From: Arthrobacter humicola
Lineage (GTDB): Bacteria; Actinomycetota; Actinomycetes; Actinomycetales; Micrococcaceae
Direction of reading: 5' to 3'
Assembly (NCBI RefSeq): GCF_022803015.1
Contig: NZ_JAFKON010000009.1
Location: 104,908 to 168,907, forward strand
Length of the DNA: 64,000 bases
Part shown: piece by piece, positions 50,616 through 60,058 of the stretch
Layout of the letters: every line of letters begins with the position of its first letter
Numbering within the stretch: the stretch's first letter is position 1
Translations under genes and position numbers: made by a program
Notes under the pieces: generated by a model
What the model saw: only the letters and a program-made list of their open reading frames with translations
The model's database searches: none
Told to the model about the DNA's origin: nothing

Positions 50616-51683
50616 TCAGGCCTCGGGTGTGCCCTGGTGGAAGCGGAGGCGCCATTGCGCGCCTTCAAGGACCCACAGGGAGCTGCGCAGGGCCGATCCC
50701 TCACGGGTGTGGCTGCGGTAGGTCAGGAGGATGGTCTTCTCACCCAGCCGGTCCGCGCCCAACAATTCCAGCTCCACGGCTCCGCCCGGGTTGTCCTCGA
50801 GTGACATCATCATGGCGTCGCGGGTCCAAATCCGGCCGGAGCTGCCGATTTCGGTGAAGTCCGGGTGGAGCAGCACGCCCGTGCGGCCCAGGTCCGCCCG
50901 GGTTTCGGGGCGGAGCAGTTCGCGTTCGAGGGACTCGACGACGGCTTCGGCGCTGGCCTCCGCCCGGTCTACGGCACGTTCTTCTTCGAGTTCGCTGAAG
51001 AGGTCCGGTTCGTCGTAGGTCCCCGGCACACCAAAGAGTTCCTGCTGGCCGGCTGGCGCCGGGGCTGCCTGCGGCCGGGCCGCGGGGGCGGCGTCCGCAG
51101 GGGTGGCGGCGGGCTGGGCGTCGGGCTGCAGGGCGGCGGGCTGCATCTTGTCCTGCTGCATCTTGTCCTGCTGCATCTTGTCCTGCGGTGTCTTGCCCGC
51201 TGGCGGTTCGCCCTCCGGGGTGCCGAACCCGGGACCCTGCCGGACGGCCACGCCCTGCTGGTACGCCGTGGCCGCTGCCCGGGCGCGGACGTCCGCCGCC
51301 TCGTTGAGCTCGTGCCCCGCGTGGCCCCGCACCCACTCGAAGGTGTACTTGCGGCCCACGAGCGTCTGGTCGATGTCCTTGAGGAGGTCCACGTTCAGCA
51401 CCGGCTTGCCGTCTGCCTTGCGCCAGCCCTTGCGTTTCCAGCCGGGCATCCACTTGGTCACGGCGTTGATGACGTACTGGCTGTCGCAGAGGATCAGCAG
51501 GTCTTCCCCGGGCATGTGCGCCGTTGCCCGGAACAGGTCCAGCACCGCCATCAGTTCGCCCTGGTTGTTCGTGCCGTGGGGCCATCCGCCGGCCCGCCAG
51601 CAGTCGTCATTCACGTACCAGGCCCAGCCGGCCGGGCCGGGATTTCCTAAGGCCGAACCGTCGGCCGCTGCTGTAATCGTCAC
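50616..51683 (-). CDS. Ribonuclease HI fused to an NTF2/DUF4440-like domain
   Basis: A 355-residue fusion. Residues 1-135 are RNase HI, with active-site acids in AAADGSALGNPGPAGW (Asp), NNQGELMAV (Glu), LILCDSQYVI (Asp) and the C-terminal GHAGHELNEAADV (His, Asp). A low-complexity linker holds three copies of a QQDKM unit, and residues 245-350 are a cystatin-like NTF2/DUF4440 domain (ESLERELLRPETRADLGR, WVLEGAQWRLRFHQG). The start is GTG 51683. RNase HI removes RNA from RNA-DNA hybrids; the second domain may bind a small ligand. Confidence 0.85.
   Translation of the reverse strand: MTITAAADGSALGNPGPAGWAWYVNDDCWRAGGWPHGTNNQGELMAVLDLFRATAHMPGEDLLILCDSQYVINAVTKWMPGWKRKGWRKADGKPVLNVDLLKDIDQTLVGRKYTFEWVRGHAGHELNEAADVRARAAATAYQQGVAVRQGPGFGTPEGEPPAGKTPQDKMQQDKMQQDKMQPAALQPDAQPAATPADAAPAARPQAAPAPAGQQELFGVPGTYDEPDLFSELEEERAVDRAEASAEAVVESLERELLRPETRADLGRTGVLLHPDFTEIGSSGRIWTRDAMMMSLEDNPGGAVELELLGADRLGEKTILLTYRSHTREGSALRSSLWVLEGAQWRLRFHQGTPEA
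51141..51185. repeat. Three 15-bp coding repeats
   Basis: CTGCATCTTGTCCTG is repeated three times without change in the RNase HI linker. Confidence 0.9.
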
Positions 51684-51751
51684 TGACCTATCCTGCCAGA
51701 ACCCGCCGACACCCACCGACGCTCCCTTGGCCAGGTGCCGCGCTTAACCGG

Positions 51752-51787
51752 CGACGGCGGCCCCACCCGAAGGTGGGACCGCCGTCG
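51752..51787. terminator. Hairpin after groEL
   Basis: CGACGGCGGCCCCACC pairs with GGTGGGACCGCCGTCG (15 of 16) around CGAA. No long T-run follows. Confidence 0.6.
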
Positions 51788-51818
51788 TCGAACAGCCGGT
51801 GATGGCTGGCGCGGGTGG

Positions 51819-53456
<1,638 letters not shown>

Positions 53457-53638
53457 AACGGCAGTAGTCCTTTCGGGACAGTCGTTAAGAATGAACCTTC
53501 GCTGTGGTGCCCGCGACGGACGATCCCAACCCCGCGGCCTCTGTATGCCGCCGGGTCCGGGATCTCACCCCAGCAAGGTGTTTCTTTAGCTCCTGGACCG
53601 GCTGCCCCACTTCGCGGCCGGGCGGACCGGGCGTCGTG

Positions 53639-53665
53639 TTAGCAGTCAGTGCGCTGGAGTGCTAA
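53639..53665. promoter_or_regulatory. CIRCE operator 1 (HrcA site)
   Basis: TTAGCAGTC, nine bases, then GAGTGCTAA: 17 of 18 arm bases match the CIRCE consensus TTAGCACTC-N9-GAGTGCTAA. It lies 183 bp upstream of groEL. Confidence 0.92.
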
Positions 53666-53673
53666 ATCAATAA

Positions 53674-53700
53674 TTAGCACTCCCCCGGGGAGAGTGCAAG
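53674..53700. promoter_or_regulatory. CIRCE operator 2 with groEL promoter
   Basis: TTAGCACTC, nine bases, then GAGTGCAAG: a perfect left arm and a right arm matching at 7 of 9. Read on the minus strand, TTGCAC in this site could be the -35 for a TAATTA/AATTAT -10 lying between the two operators, so HrcA would block the promoter directly. Confidence 0.85.
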
Positions 53701-53751
53701 CAGTGGCCGGCCGGAACCGGCCGCCACGCGGGCACAATACGCTACGAGCGA

Positions 53752-53859
53752 TCAGCCGCCGCTGCTGCTCGCGGCTTCCGTGCCGTCCACAGTGGGCAGG
53801 TTGTCCTCGCCGTAAGTCGAGACCATGTAGTTCGCTTCGGTGATGTCGCCGTGGGCATC
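53752..53859 (-). pseudogene. Out-of-frame C-terminal tail of the binding lipoprotein
   Basis: Immediately after the premature TGA, another frame reads IDAHGDITEANYMVSTYG and then EDNLPTVDGTEAASSSGG to a stop at 53752. This is the expected end of a periplasmic-binding-type lipoprotein. A two-base deletion in ATCAATTGATGCC (or one inserted base) would explain the break. Confidence 0.65.
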
Positions 53860-55078
53860 AATTGATCCGTCCGGACTGGCCGTCGTAGTCGGGCCGCTGG
53901 CCTGCCCGGAGGACGCCGACGCAGTCCTTGTAGCTCGTGCATGACTTGCTGGGCGGCTGGCTGCCGCCGGCCCCCGTTCCGCCTGCCGCGGGGGTTCCGC
54001 CGGAGACCGCGACGAGGGACGCTGCGATGGAGGTCCCGGCGTCGTCCTCTGCTGCGGCGGCGGCGACGGCGACCAGGACGACGGCGTCGTACGTCTCGGC
54101 GGCGAACACCATGTCCTTCAGCCCGGGATCAACGGCCACGAGGTCCGCCTGGAAGGCGGCGGAGGGAAACACGCCGGGCAGGATCCCGCGTGCACCCTCG
54201 AGCGCCCGGGCGCCCAGGCCAGCGCCGTACTTGCTGACTGCTCCGTCGCTGAGGACCAGCTTCTTGCCGGCGAGGCCGGCGTTGTTCACCTCGGCGATGG
54301 CGCCCTGTGCGCCGTCGCGCGAGACCAGGATGACGGCGTCGGGGTTGGCGGCCTTAGCGGCGGCGACAGCCTGCTGCGCCTGGCCGGGGGTGAACTCCGC
54401 GTCCGCCACCACTTCCAGTCCGGACTGTTTCGCCGCACCGCCGACGGCGGCGGCGACGTCTTTGCCGTAGTCGCCTTCCTCATGCAGCACCGCCAGGGTC
54501 CTGGCGCCTCCGTCTTTGACCAGTTTGGCGAGGACGGAGGCCTGGGCGATGTCGGCGGCCGAGGTGCGGAAATAGTAGCCGCCGCTCTTGTAGTTGCTGA
54601 GCGCGGCGGCGGTGTTTGCCGGGGAGATCACGGCTACCTTGGCGTTGGCCAGCACGTCGATGGCGGCCGGGGCACGGCTGGAATCGGTCGGGCCGATCAC
54701 GACGTCGGCCTTGGCGGCAACCAGCGCTTTCGCCTGGGCGGCGGTGTCCGTGCTGATGGTTTCCGGCAGCAGCTCCACCGGTTTGCCTTTGTGCCCACCG
54801 GCAGCGTTGATCTCCTTGACGGCAAGTTTGGCCGCCGCGAGCTCGGAAGCGTTGAGGAAGTTCTGCTTGCCGGTGTTGTCCAGGATCAGGCCGATGCGCA
54901 GGGTGCCGTCACCGCTGGCGTCCGCGCTGGTCACGCGGGCGCTGCCCGCGGGGCCCAGGCAGCCCGTCAGGGCCAGGGCCGCTACTGTGCCCGCCGCCAG
55001 GGCGCGGCCCAACGGCAAATGTCCTCCGCGGCGCCCGGCCGCGTTCCTTGGGGCGTTCGTGACGGCAGCCAGTACCAC
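53858..55078 (-). CDS. Branched-chain amino acid-type ABC substrate-binding lipoprotein, C-terminally frameshifted
   Basis: A 406-residue Leu/Ile/Val-binding-protein-like (periplasmic binding fold I) lipoprotein. The N-terminus from GTG 55078 gives a signal peptide with lipobox ALTGC, then LRIGLILDNTGKQNFLN opens the first lobe; PTDSSRAPAAIDVLANAKVAVISPAN and AVLHEEGDYGKD are typical. It ends early at GQSGRIN because of a frameshift; the missing tail is read in another frame. Its start overlaps the cold-shock stop (TAGTG). No permease genes are adjacent, so it is an orphan receptor. Confidence 0.8.
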   Translation of the reverse strand: MVLAAVTNAPRNAAGRRGGHLPLGRALAAGTVAALALTGCLGPAGSARVTSADASGDGTLRIGLILDNTGKQNFLNASELAAAKLAVKEINAAGGHKGKPVELLPETISTDTAAQAKALVAAKADVVIGPTDSSRAPAAIDVLANAKVAVISPANTAAALSNYKSGGYYFRTSAADIAQASVLAKLVKDGGARTLAVLHEEGDYGKDVAAAVGGAAKQSGLEVVADAEFTPGQAQQAVAAAKAANPDAVILVSRDGAQGAIAEVNNAGLAGKKLVLSDGAVSKYGAGLGARALEGARGILPGVFPSAAFQADLVAVDPGLKDMVFAAETYDAVVLVAVAAAAAEDDAGTSIAASLVAVSGGTPAAGGTGAGGSQPPSKSCTSYKDCVGVLRAGQRPDYDGQSGRIN

Positions 55079-55281
55079 TAGGCGGGCCGGACACTTTCGG
55101 CCTGCGGGCCCTTTTCGCCCTCGCCGACTTCCAGTTCCACCCGCTGGCCCTCGTCCAGGGCGCGGTAGCCTTCCCCGACGATCGCGGACCAGTGCACGAA
55201 GACGTCGTTCTCGGAACCGTCCACGGAGATGAAGCCGTAGCCCTTTTCGGCGTTGAACCATTTGACGGTTCCCAGTGCCAT
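55078..55281 (-). CDS. Cold-shock protein (CspA family)
   Basis: A 67-residue nucleic-acid chaperone. It has the family start MALGTVKWFN, RNP1 KGYGFISVDG and RNP2 DVFVHWSAI, and normal length. The ATG at 55281 is chosen by family alignment; a GTG lies nine bases upstream. The stop overlaps the start of the lipoprotein gene, an unusual operon partner. Confidence 0.94.
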   Translation of the reverse strand: MALGTVKWFNAEKGYGFISVDGSENDVFVHWSAIVGEGYRALDEGQRVELEVGEGEKGPQAESVRPA

Positions 55282-55439
55282 GGTGTCCACACTTTCAGCT
55301 AGCTTGCGTGCGGCCCACCTCGATGTGCGCCGCGGACTGCGAAGAGAAATCCGCAGATACTGTACCCACAGCGTCCCCCAGGAACGCCGGCGGCGGGCAG
55401 GGCCGCCGCCTAATAGTTATTGAGGCGTAACCGGATTGG

Positions 55440-56075
55440 CTACTGGTAGCCGGGGCCGAGCACGACTACAAGGGGCATGTTGAACTCGGCAGAGTCCACG
55501 AGGGTGTCCACGCCGAGGAGGGCTCCGAGTGCCTCCGCATTGTCCTTCTGCTCGACGCCGCTGTAGAAGATCACCGACGTCTGTTGCGGGACACCGCCCC
55601 AGTTGCCTGTCTCGCCCAGGACCCAGCCGTCGGAGGTGACGGTGCCGCCGACGCGGGTGGCGAGGCCGGCGGTGGTGGTCGCGTTGTAGATCGTCACCGG
55701 CTGCGTCTTGTCGACAGCGGCGGCTGTGGCGCTCGGCGTAGCTGACGGCGAAGCCGCCGGCGCGGCGGCGTCCGTGCCGGCCGGCTCCGGGCTCGTCGGC
55801 GTGGGACCGGGGCTCACGGTGCTCGTGGCGGACGGGCTGCTGCTGGCAGATGCGGACGGGCTGCCACCGGCGGTCACGGCCGCGGCCTGGCCTGCGGAGA
55901 AGCCGAGCTTCGGCAGGATTAGGAAGGCCACCAGGCCGATGGCCAGGGCTACGCAGCCGGCCGCCAGGATCGGCGCCAGGCTCCGCCGCCGCGATGCCGC
56001 GACGGCCCGGTGGACTCCCTGCCGGGCAGAGGTCTCCGGGACCCGATCAAATTCATCCCGAGCGTATTTGGTCAT
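55440..56075 (-). CDS. LytR C-terminal-domain protein
   Basis: A 211-residue single-pass membrane protein: TM at about 32-54 (LAPILAAGCVALAIGLVAFLI), a Ser/Pro/Thr linker outside, and a LytR_C domain at 125-211 (QPVTIYNATTTAGLATRVG, VIFYSGVEQKDNAEALGALLG, PLVVVLGPGYQ). In LytR-CpsA-Psr ligases this domain accompanies cell-wall polymer attachment; here it stands alone. Confidence 0.88.
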   Translation of the reverse strand: MTKYARDEFDRVPETSARQGVHRAVAASRRRSLAPILAAGCVALAIGLVAFLILPKLGFSAGQAAAVTAGGSPSASASSSPSATSTVSPGPTPTSPEPAGTDAAAPAASPSATPSATAAAVDKTQPVTIYNATTTAGLATRVGGTVTSDGWVLGETGNWGGVPQQTSVIFYSGVEQKDNAEALGALLGVDTLVDSAEFNMPLVVVLGPGYQ

Positions 56076-56168
56076 GGTAAAACGACGTCCTTGCTGATTT
56101 CATACGGGGTGCCCGAGGCCGGAACGGACGCAACAGGACGTGCGCATCCGGCTGCTCGTGACGCGACT

Positions 56169-56510
56169 TTACGAATCTGTTCCCAGACGACGGGCAGTGC
56201 GGGCACGTTGGCGTGATGTACGTAGTCTACGCAATCTCTTGACCAGCATGGGATCGTGGGCCAGCGCATCCTCGGTATCGATGAGGGCATTGAGGATCTG
56301 GTAGTAGTGCGTGGCGGACAGATCGAACAGCTCACGGATGGCCTGTTCCTTGGCCCCGGCGTACTTCCACCACTGCCGCTCCAAGGACAGCATCTGCTGG
56401 TCGCGGGCGCTCAGCGCAGACTCCGCCGACACCCCGTCCGCACCCGCGCCGGCGGTTGGGAAGACAGCAGAATCCCCCGCGAGCACGTGCTCTTGCGCTG
56501 TTTCGGCCAC
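56169..56510 (-). CDS. DUF3263 protein
   Basis: A 113-residue helical protein: LSARDQQMLSLERQWWKYAGAKEQAIRELFDLSATHYYQILNALI is the DUF3263 core, related to sigma-factor-like HTH folds. It is nearly always beside the LytR_C gene in actinobacteria, here 93 bp upstream on the same strand. GTG 56510 has GGGAG 8 nt upstream. Function unknown. Confidence 0.87.
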   Translation of the reverse strand: MAETAQEHVLAGDSAVFPTAGAGADGVSAESALSARDQQMLSLERQWWKYAGAKEQAIRELFDLSATHYYQILNALIDTEDALAHDPMLVKRLRRLRTSRQRARTARRLGTDS

Positions 56511-56635
56511 GACACACTCCCTGGCTGATTCCAAAAAACCTGGCTGGATCCGGTAAAAAGTCAGTCCCCATGCTACGGCCGAATGACAGGGTTGTCATTC
56601 GGGAGGGCGCAGAAACGGGCCGCAGCTGGGGAAGA

Positions 56636-57442
56636 ATGGGTGCTGTGTTTGATGCCGAGTCTGACCCCGCCAGTGAACCCGACGCGCTGTTCGAGCTGGA
56701 GCCCGCAGCCGCGGACACCCTCAGCTTCGCGGACCTGGCCCGCCGACCGCTGGACGCGCTGGTTGCTCCGGACTGGGCGGAGCCGCTGGCGCCGGTGGAG
56801 GCCCAGTTGCGCGAAGCCCTCGCCTTTGTCGCGGGCGAAGTGGCCGCCGGGCACGGCGTACTGCCCTCGCCGGCAAACCTGCTGCGGGCTTTCCGGCAGC
56901 CCCTGGCCGGCGTCCGCGTGCTGGTGGTAGGCCAGGACCCGTATCCGACGCCGGGGCACGCCGTGGGGTTGTCCTTCGCCGTGGACGGCGCCACCCGGCC
57001 GATCCCCCGCAGCCTGGCAAACATCTACAAGGAACTTCAGGCCGATCTCGGCTTCCCCCCGCGCGTCCACGGGGACCTCAGCCACTGGGCGGACCAAGGC
57101 GTACTGCTGCTCAACAGGGTGCTCAGCGTCCGTGCCGGCGCGGCGGGCTCGCACCGGAACAAGGGCTGGGAGGCTGTGACGGCGGCGGCCATCCGGGCCG
57201 TCGCCGGCCGCTCGTCCGTATCCGGTGCGGGCCATGCCCCCCTGGTGGCGATCCTGTGGGGGAAGGATGCCGAGTCCGTGCGGCCGCTGCTGGGGTCCGC
57301 CGCCGTGATCGCCAGCGCCCACCCCAGCCCGCTATCGGCCTCGCGCGGCTTCTTCGGGTCCCGGCCCTTCAGCCGGGCCAACGCCCTGCTGCTGGAACAA
57401 GGCAACGGGACGGTCGACTGGGAGCTTCCGCCGTTGCCGTAA
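56636..57442 (+). CDS. ung: Uracil-DNA glycosylase
   Basis: A 268-residue family-1 UDG that removes uracil from DNA. The catalytic loop VGQDPYPTPGHAVGLSF (Asp in DPY) and the minor-groove loop HPSPLSASRGFFG are intact. The frame is open from 56456 and several starts are possible; ATG 56636 (after GGGGAAG) and the next GTG at 56645 are the most plausible. Confidence 0.9.
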   Translation: MGAVFDAESDPASEPDALFELEPAAADTLSFADLARRPLDALVAPDWAEPLAPVEAQLREALAFVAGEVAAGHGVLPSPANLLRAFRQPLAGVRVLVVGQDPYPTPGHAVGLSFAVDGATRPIPRSLANIYKELQADLGFPPRVHGDLSHWADQGVLLLNRVLSVRAGAAGSHRNKGWEAVTAAAIRAVAGRSSVSGAGHAPLVAILWGKDAESVRPLLGSAAVIASAHPSPLSASRGFFGSRPFSRANALLLEQGNGTVDWELPPLP

Positions 57443-57474
57443 CAGGCCTCCGCGCAAAGCTCCCGCCGGGGGTT

Positions 57475-57493
57475 CTTGGTTAGGCTTAGCTGC
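57475..57493 (+). promoter_or_regulatory. IdeR/DtxR-like iron box and leaderless promoter
   Basis: CTTGGTTAGGCTTAGCTGC matches the 19-bp iron-box consensus TTAGGTTAGGCTAACCTAA at 13 positions, including the run GGTTAGGCT. Inside it TAGGCT can be the -10, with 7 nt to the ATG at 57494, so the repressor would cover the start of a leaderless mRNA. Confidence 0.65.
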
Positions 57494-58333
57494 ATGACAT
57501 CCGTCCCCGCAGCCACCACCGCCACCCGGAACTCGCGCCCCCAGACCGATCTGACGGTCCTGCGCAGGGAGCAGCTCTCCCCGCACATGGTCCGGATCAT
57601 CGCCGGGGGCCCTGGCTTCGCCGGGTTCGTCAACAACGACTATGTGGACCGGTACGTCAAGATCGTCTTTCCGCAACCCGGCGTCGAATACCCGGATCCG
57701 CTGGATTTGTGGGCCATCCGGGAAACCATGCCGCGCAGTCAGTGGCCGCACACCCGGACCTACACGGTCCGCTGGGTGGACCCGGCGGCGCAGGAACTGG
57801 CCATTGACTTTGTGATCCACGGCGACGAGGGGCTCGCCGGCCCCTGGGCGGCTTCGGCCCAGCCCGGCGATCGACTGACTTTCACCGGCCCCGGCGGCGG
57901 GTACAACCCGGATCCGGCCGCGGACTGGTACCTGTTTGCCGGCGATGAATCAGCGTTGCCGGCCATCGGCGCGGCGATCGAATCCCTGCCGGAGGATGCC
58001 CGCGGCCTCGCCCTGCTCGAAGTGGACAGCGACGCCGACGTCCAGGCCATCGCCGGGCCGGCCGGCGTCGAGCTGCGCTGGCTGCTGCGCGGCGGCGCCC
58101 CCGCCGGTGAGAGCGAACTGCTGGTCACGGCGGTGCGCGACGCCGAGTGGCCCGAGGGCCGCGTGCAGGTCTTTGCCCACGGCGAGCGGGGCTACATGAA
58201 GGGCCTCCGGGACGTGTTCTACGTGCAGCGCGGGCTGGAGCGGGCCCAAGTGTCCCTCTCGGGCTACTGGGCCAAGGGCCGGGTGGAGGACGACTTCCAG
58301 GCGGAGAAGAAGCTCCCCATCGGCAAGATCTAA
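57494..58333 (+). CDS. Siderophore-interacting flavoprotein (ferric-siderophore reductase)
   Basis: A 279-residue SIP/ViuB-type NAD(P)H-dependent reductase that frees iron from siderophores. The FAD site is visible in RTYTVRWVDPAAQELAIDFVIHG (RTYT motif), the GPWA segment and the C-terminal LSGYWAKGRVEDDFQAEKK motif. ATG 57494 has no Shine-Dalgarno and overlaps an iron-box/-10. It probably responds to the DtxR-type regulator at 38.7 kb. The last codons start a 15-bp tandem repeat. Confidence 0.92.
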   Translation: MTSVPAATTATRNSRPQTDLTVLRREQLSPHMVRIIAGGPGFAGFVNNDYVDRYVKIVFPQPGVEYPDPLDLWAIRETMPRSQWPHTRTYTVRWVDPAAQELAIDFVIHGDEGLAGPWAASAQPGDRLTFTGPGGGYNPDPAADWYLFAGDESALPAIGAAIESLPEDARGLALLEVDSDADVQAIAGPAGVELRWLLRGGAPAGESELLVTAVRDAEWPEGRVQVFAHGERGYMKGLRDVFYVQRGLERAQVSLSGYWAKGRVEDDFQAEKKLPIGKI

Positions 58334-58380
58334 CGGCGCAAGATCTGACGGCGCAAGATCTAGCAGAGCGAGATTTGGCG
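58323..58380. repeat. 15-bp tandem repeat over the SIP stop codon
   Basis: GCAAGATCTAACGGC, GCAAGATCTGACGGC, GCAAGATCTAGCAGA and a decayed GCGAGATTTGGCGCT follow each other at 58323, 58338, 58353 and 58368. In the SIP frame each of the first three carries a stop: TAA, TGA, TAG. A further GCAAGATCTAGCGG at 58507 contains the stop of thrE on the other strand. Confidence 0.85.
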
Positions 58381-58387
58381 CTGCGGA

Positions 58388-58473
58388 GTTTCCCCACCTT
58401 TGCCACCACGACGCCGGGACACGCCGGCGCGGCGGGCAGACACGCCGTCGCGTCCCGGCAAACGTGGGGAAAC
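58388..58473. terminator. Large hairpin between convergent SIP and exporter genes
   Basis: GTTTCCCCACCTTTGCC (58388-58404) and GGCAAACGTGGGGAAAC (58457-58473) pair at 16 of 17 positions; GCCGGGAC/GTCCCGGC inside offers a second pairing. Likely a bidirectional terminator, perhaps a mobile palindromic repeat. Confidence 0.6.
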
Positions 58474-58513
58474 CCGGCGCCTTAGGGGAGCCTACGGGCA
58501 TTCCTCGCAAGAT

Positions 58514-60010
58514 CTAGCGGCGGCGGGCCCTGCGCCGTTCGTTGCTCGCCAGGCTCCGCGTCAGGGGCCGCGCCAGGGTGTCGCCGAGCACGATGCCGGC
58601 AGCGACACCGAGCACAATGGCCCCGGCGTTAAGCATCCCGCCGGCGCCCATGAGAATCTCCGATTCCTCGATGGTCAATACATACATCGACCGGAATATA
58701 GTGAGTCCGGGGAGCAGAATCAGCGCAGCGGGAACGGCCACCACCAGCTGTGGGGCGCCCATCCGGAGGGCCACGACGCGGGCCAGCAGGCCGATCACCA
58801 CGGCAGCGAGGGCCGGGGCGAAGCGGGATCCGATACCCAGGGCGTCGCCGCCGATGAGGACCAGGTAGCCCACCACCCCTACGGCCGCCGTCGGCAGCAG
58901 CAGCTTCCAGCTGGTCTGTTCCGTGATGCCGATCATCAGCACCGCAATGGCGATCAGGATGACGATCACCCACAAGTCATACTTGGGCGGGAATGTTTTG
59001 GTGACATCTATGGGATCCATGCCGGTCATGTCCCCCACGACGAAGCCGACGGCGATGCCGGCGACCAGCGCCCCGAAAGTCAGCATGGTGGACAGGAACC
59101 GTCCGGCCGCCGTGACGGGGAAGCCGTTGATCGCATCCTGCACCGAGGACACCAAGCGTCCCGTCGGCAGGAGCAGCAGGATCCCGCCGACCACCACGAT
59201 TTCGGGGGCAATCTGCACTCCCAGCGGGCTGCCGAAGCGCCACAGCAGCAGGGCGATAATGGTCACCAGGAACGAACACGAGGCAGTGATGAAGAAGTCC
59301 GGCGTACGCCAGCGGCCCAGCTGGCGGGCCAGCAGGCTGACCAGAAGGTTGGAGAGGAACGCGACGACCGAGGCGCCCAGTCCGCCGCCCAGGACACCGA
59401 CGAAAACGGCAGAGAACACGCCGAAGGCCACGGTGACCATCCACCGCGGGAACGGCTTGGCGCTGCGGGTGATGTCCTCAAGCCGGCGCACGGCTTCCTC
59501 GCGGCCGACGCCGCCGGCCACGATGTCTGTCACCAGCTGGTGCACTTGCGAGAGGCCCGCGTAGTTGTTGGTCCAGGACCGCACCACCCGCAGCAGTGAG
59601 ATGGGCGTCTGGTCCTTGGGTGCGTAGTTGATGGCCACCGACTGGTTGGTGATGTCCACCTCGATGTTCTTGAGGCCAAGCGCGGCGGTGATGGCGATGA
59701 TGCTGGTCTCGACTTCGAGGGCGCCGGCCCCGTACCGGAACATGGATTCGGCCAGCTTCAGGGCGAAATCGATGGTCTTGCGGGCTGCGGCATCCACCCC
59801 GCCAACCTGAATCATCGGGTTGGCGTAGGGGCTGCCGGCGAGCCGGTCGACGATGCTCATCGGCGCGGTGGGCGGGTTTTCGCCCTGGACCAGGCGGCGC
59901 AGCATTCTCTTGGCGGCGGCGTTCTGGCGCACCTGCATGGCCGACATCGGCTGGGTCCGGGGCAGGCCGTCCGTGGGTGGCCTGCGGTGGCCGTCGGTTC
60001 CGTTGTTCAT
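58514..60010 (-). CDS. Threonine/serine exporter family protein (ThrE)
   Basis: A 498-residue ThrE protein: a cytoplasmic N-terminal domain (ALKLAESMFRYGAGALEVETSI to DITRSAKPFPRW) followed by ten hydrophobic helices that cover ThrE and DUF3815 parts in one chain. In Corynebacterium ThrE exports threonine and serine by proton motive force. GGAGG lies 6 nt before ATG 60010. It follows the FemX-like gene by 48 bp and may be in its operon. Confidence 0.9.
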   Translation of the reverse strand: MNNGTDGHRRPPTDGLPRTQPMSAMQVRQNAAAKRMLRRLVQGENPPTAPMSIVDRLAGSPYANPMIQVGGVDAAARKTIDFALKLAESMFRYGAGALEVETSIIAITAALGLKNIEVDITNQSVAINYAPKDQTPISLLRVVRSWTNNYAGLSQVHQLVTDIVAGGVGREEAVRRLEDITRSAKPFPRWMVTVAFGVFSAVFVGVLGGGLGASVVAFLSNLLVSLLARQLGRWRTPDFFITASCSFLVTIIALLLWRFGSPLGVQIAPEIVVVGGILLLLPTGRLVSSVQDAINGFPVTAAGRFLSTMLTFGALVAGIAVGFVVGDMTGMDPIDVTKTFPPKYDLWVIVILIAIAVLMIGITEQTSWKLLLPTAAVGVVGYLVLIGGDALGIGSRFAPALAAVVIGLLARVVALRMGAPQLVVAVPAALILLPGLTIFRSMYVLTIEESEILMGAGGMLNAGAIVLGVAAGIVLGDTLARPLTRSLASNERRRARRR

Positions 60011-60058
60011 TCCGGCCTCCTCACTGTCCTGGCTGACCTTGATTGTCTTTGGCTCGGT

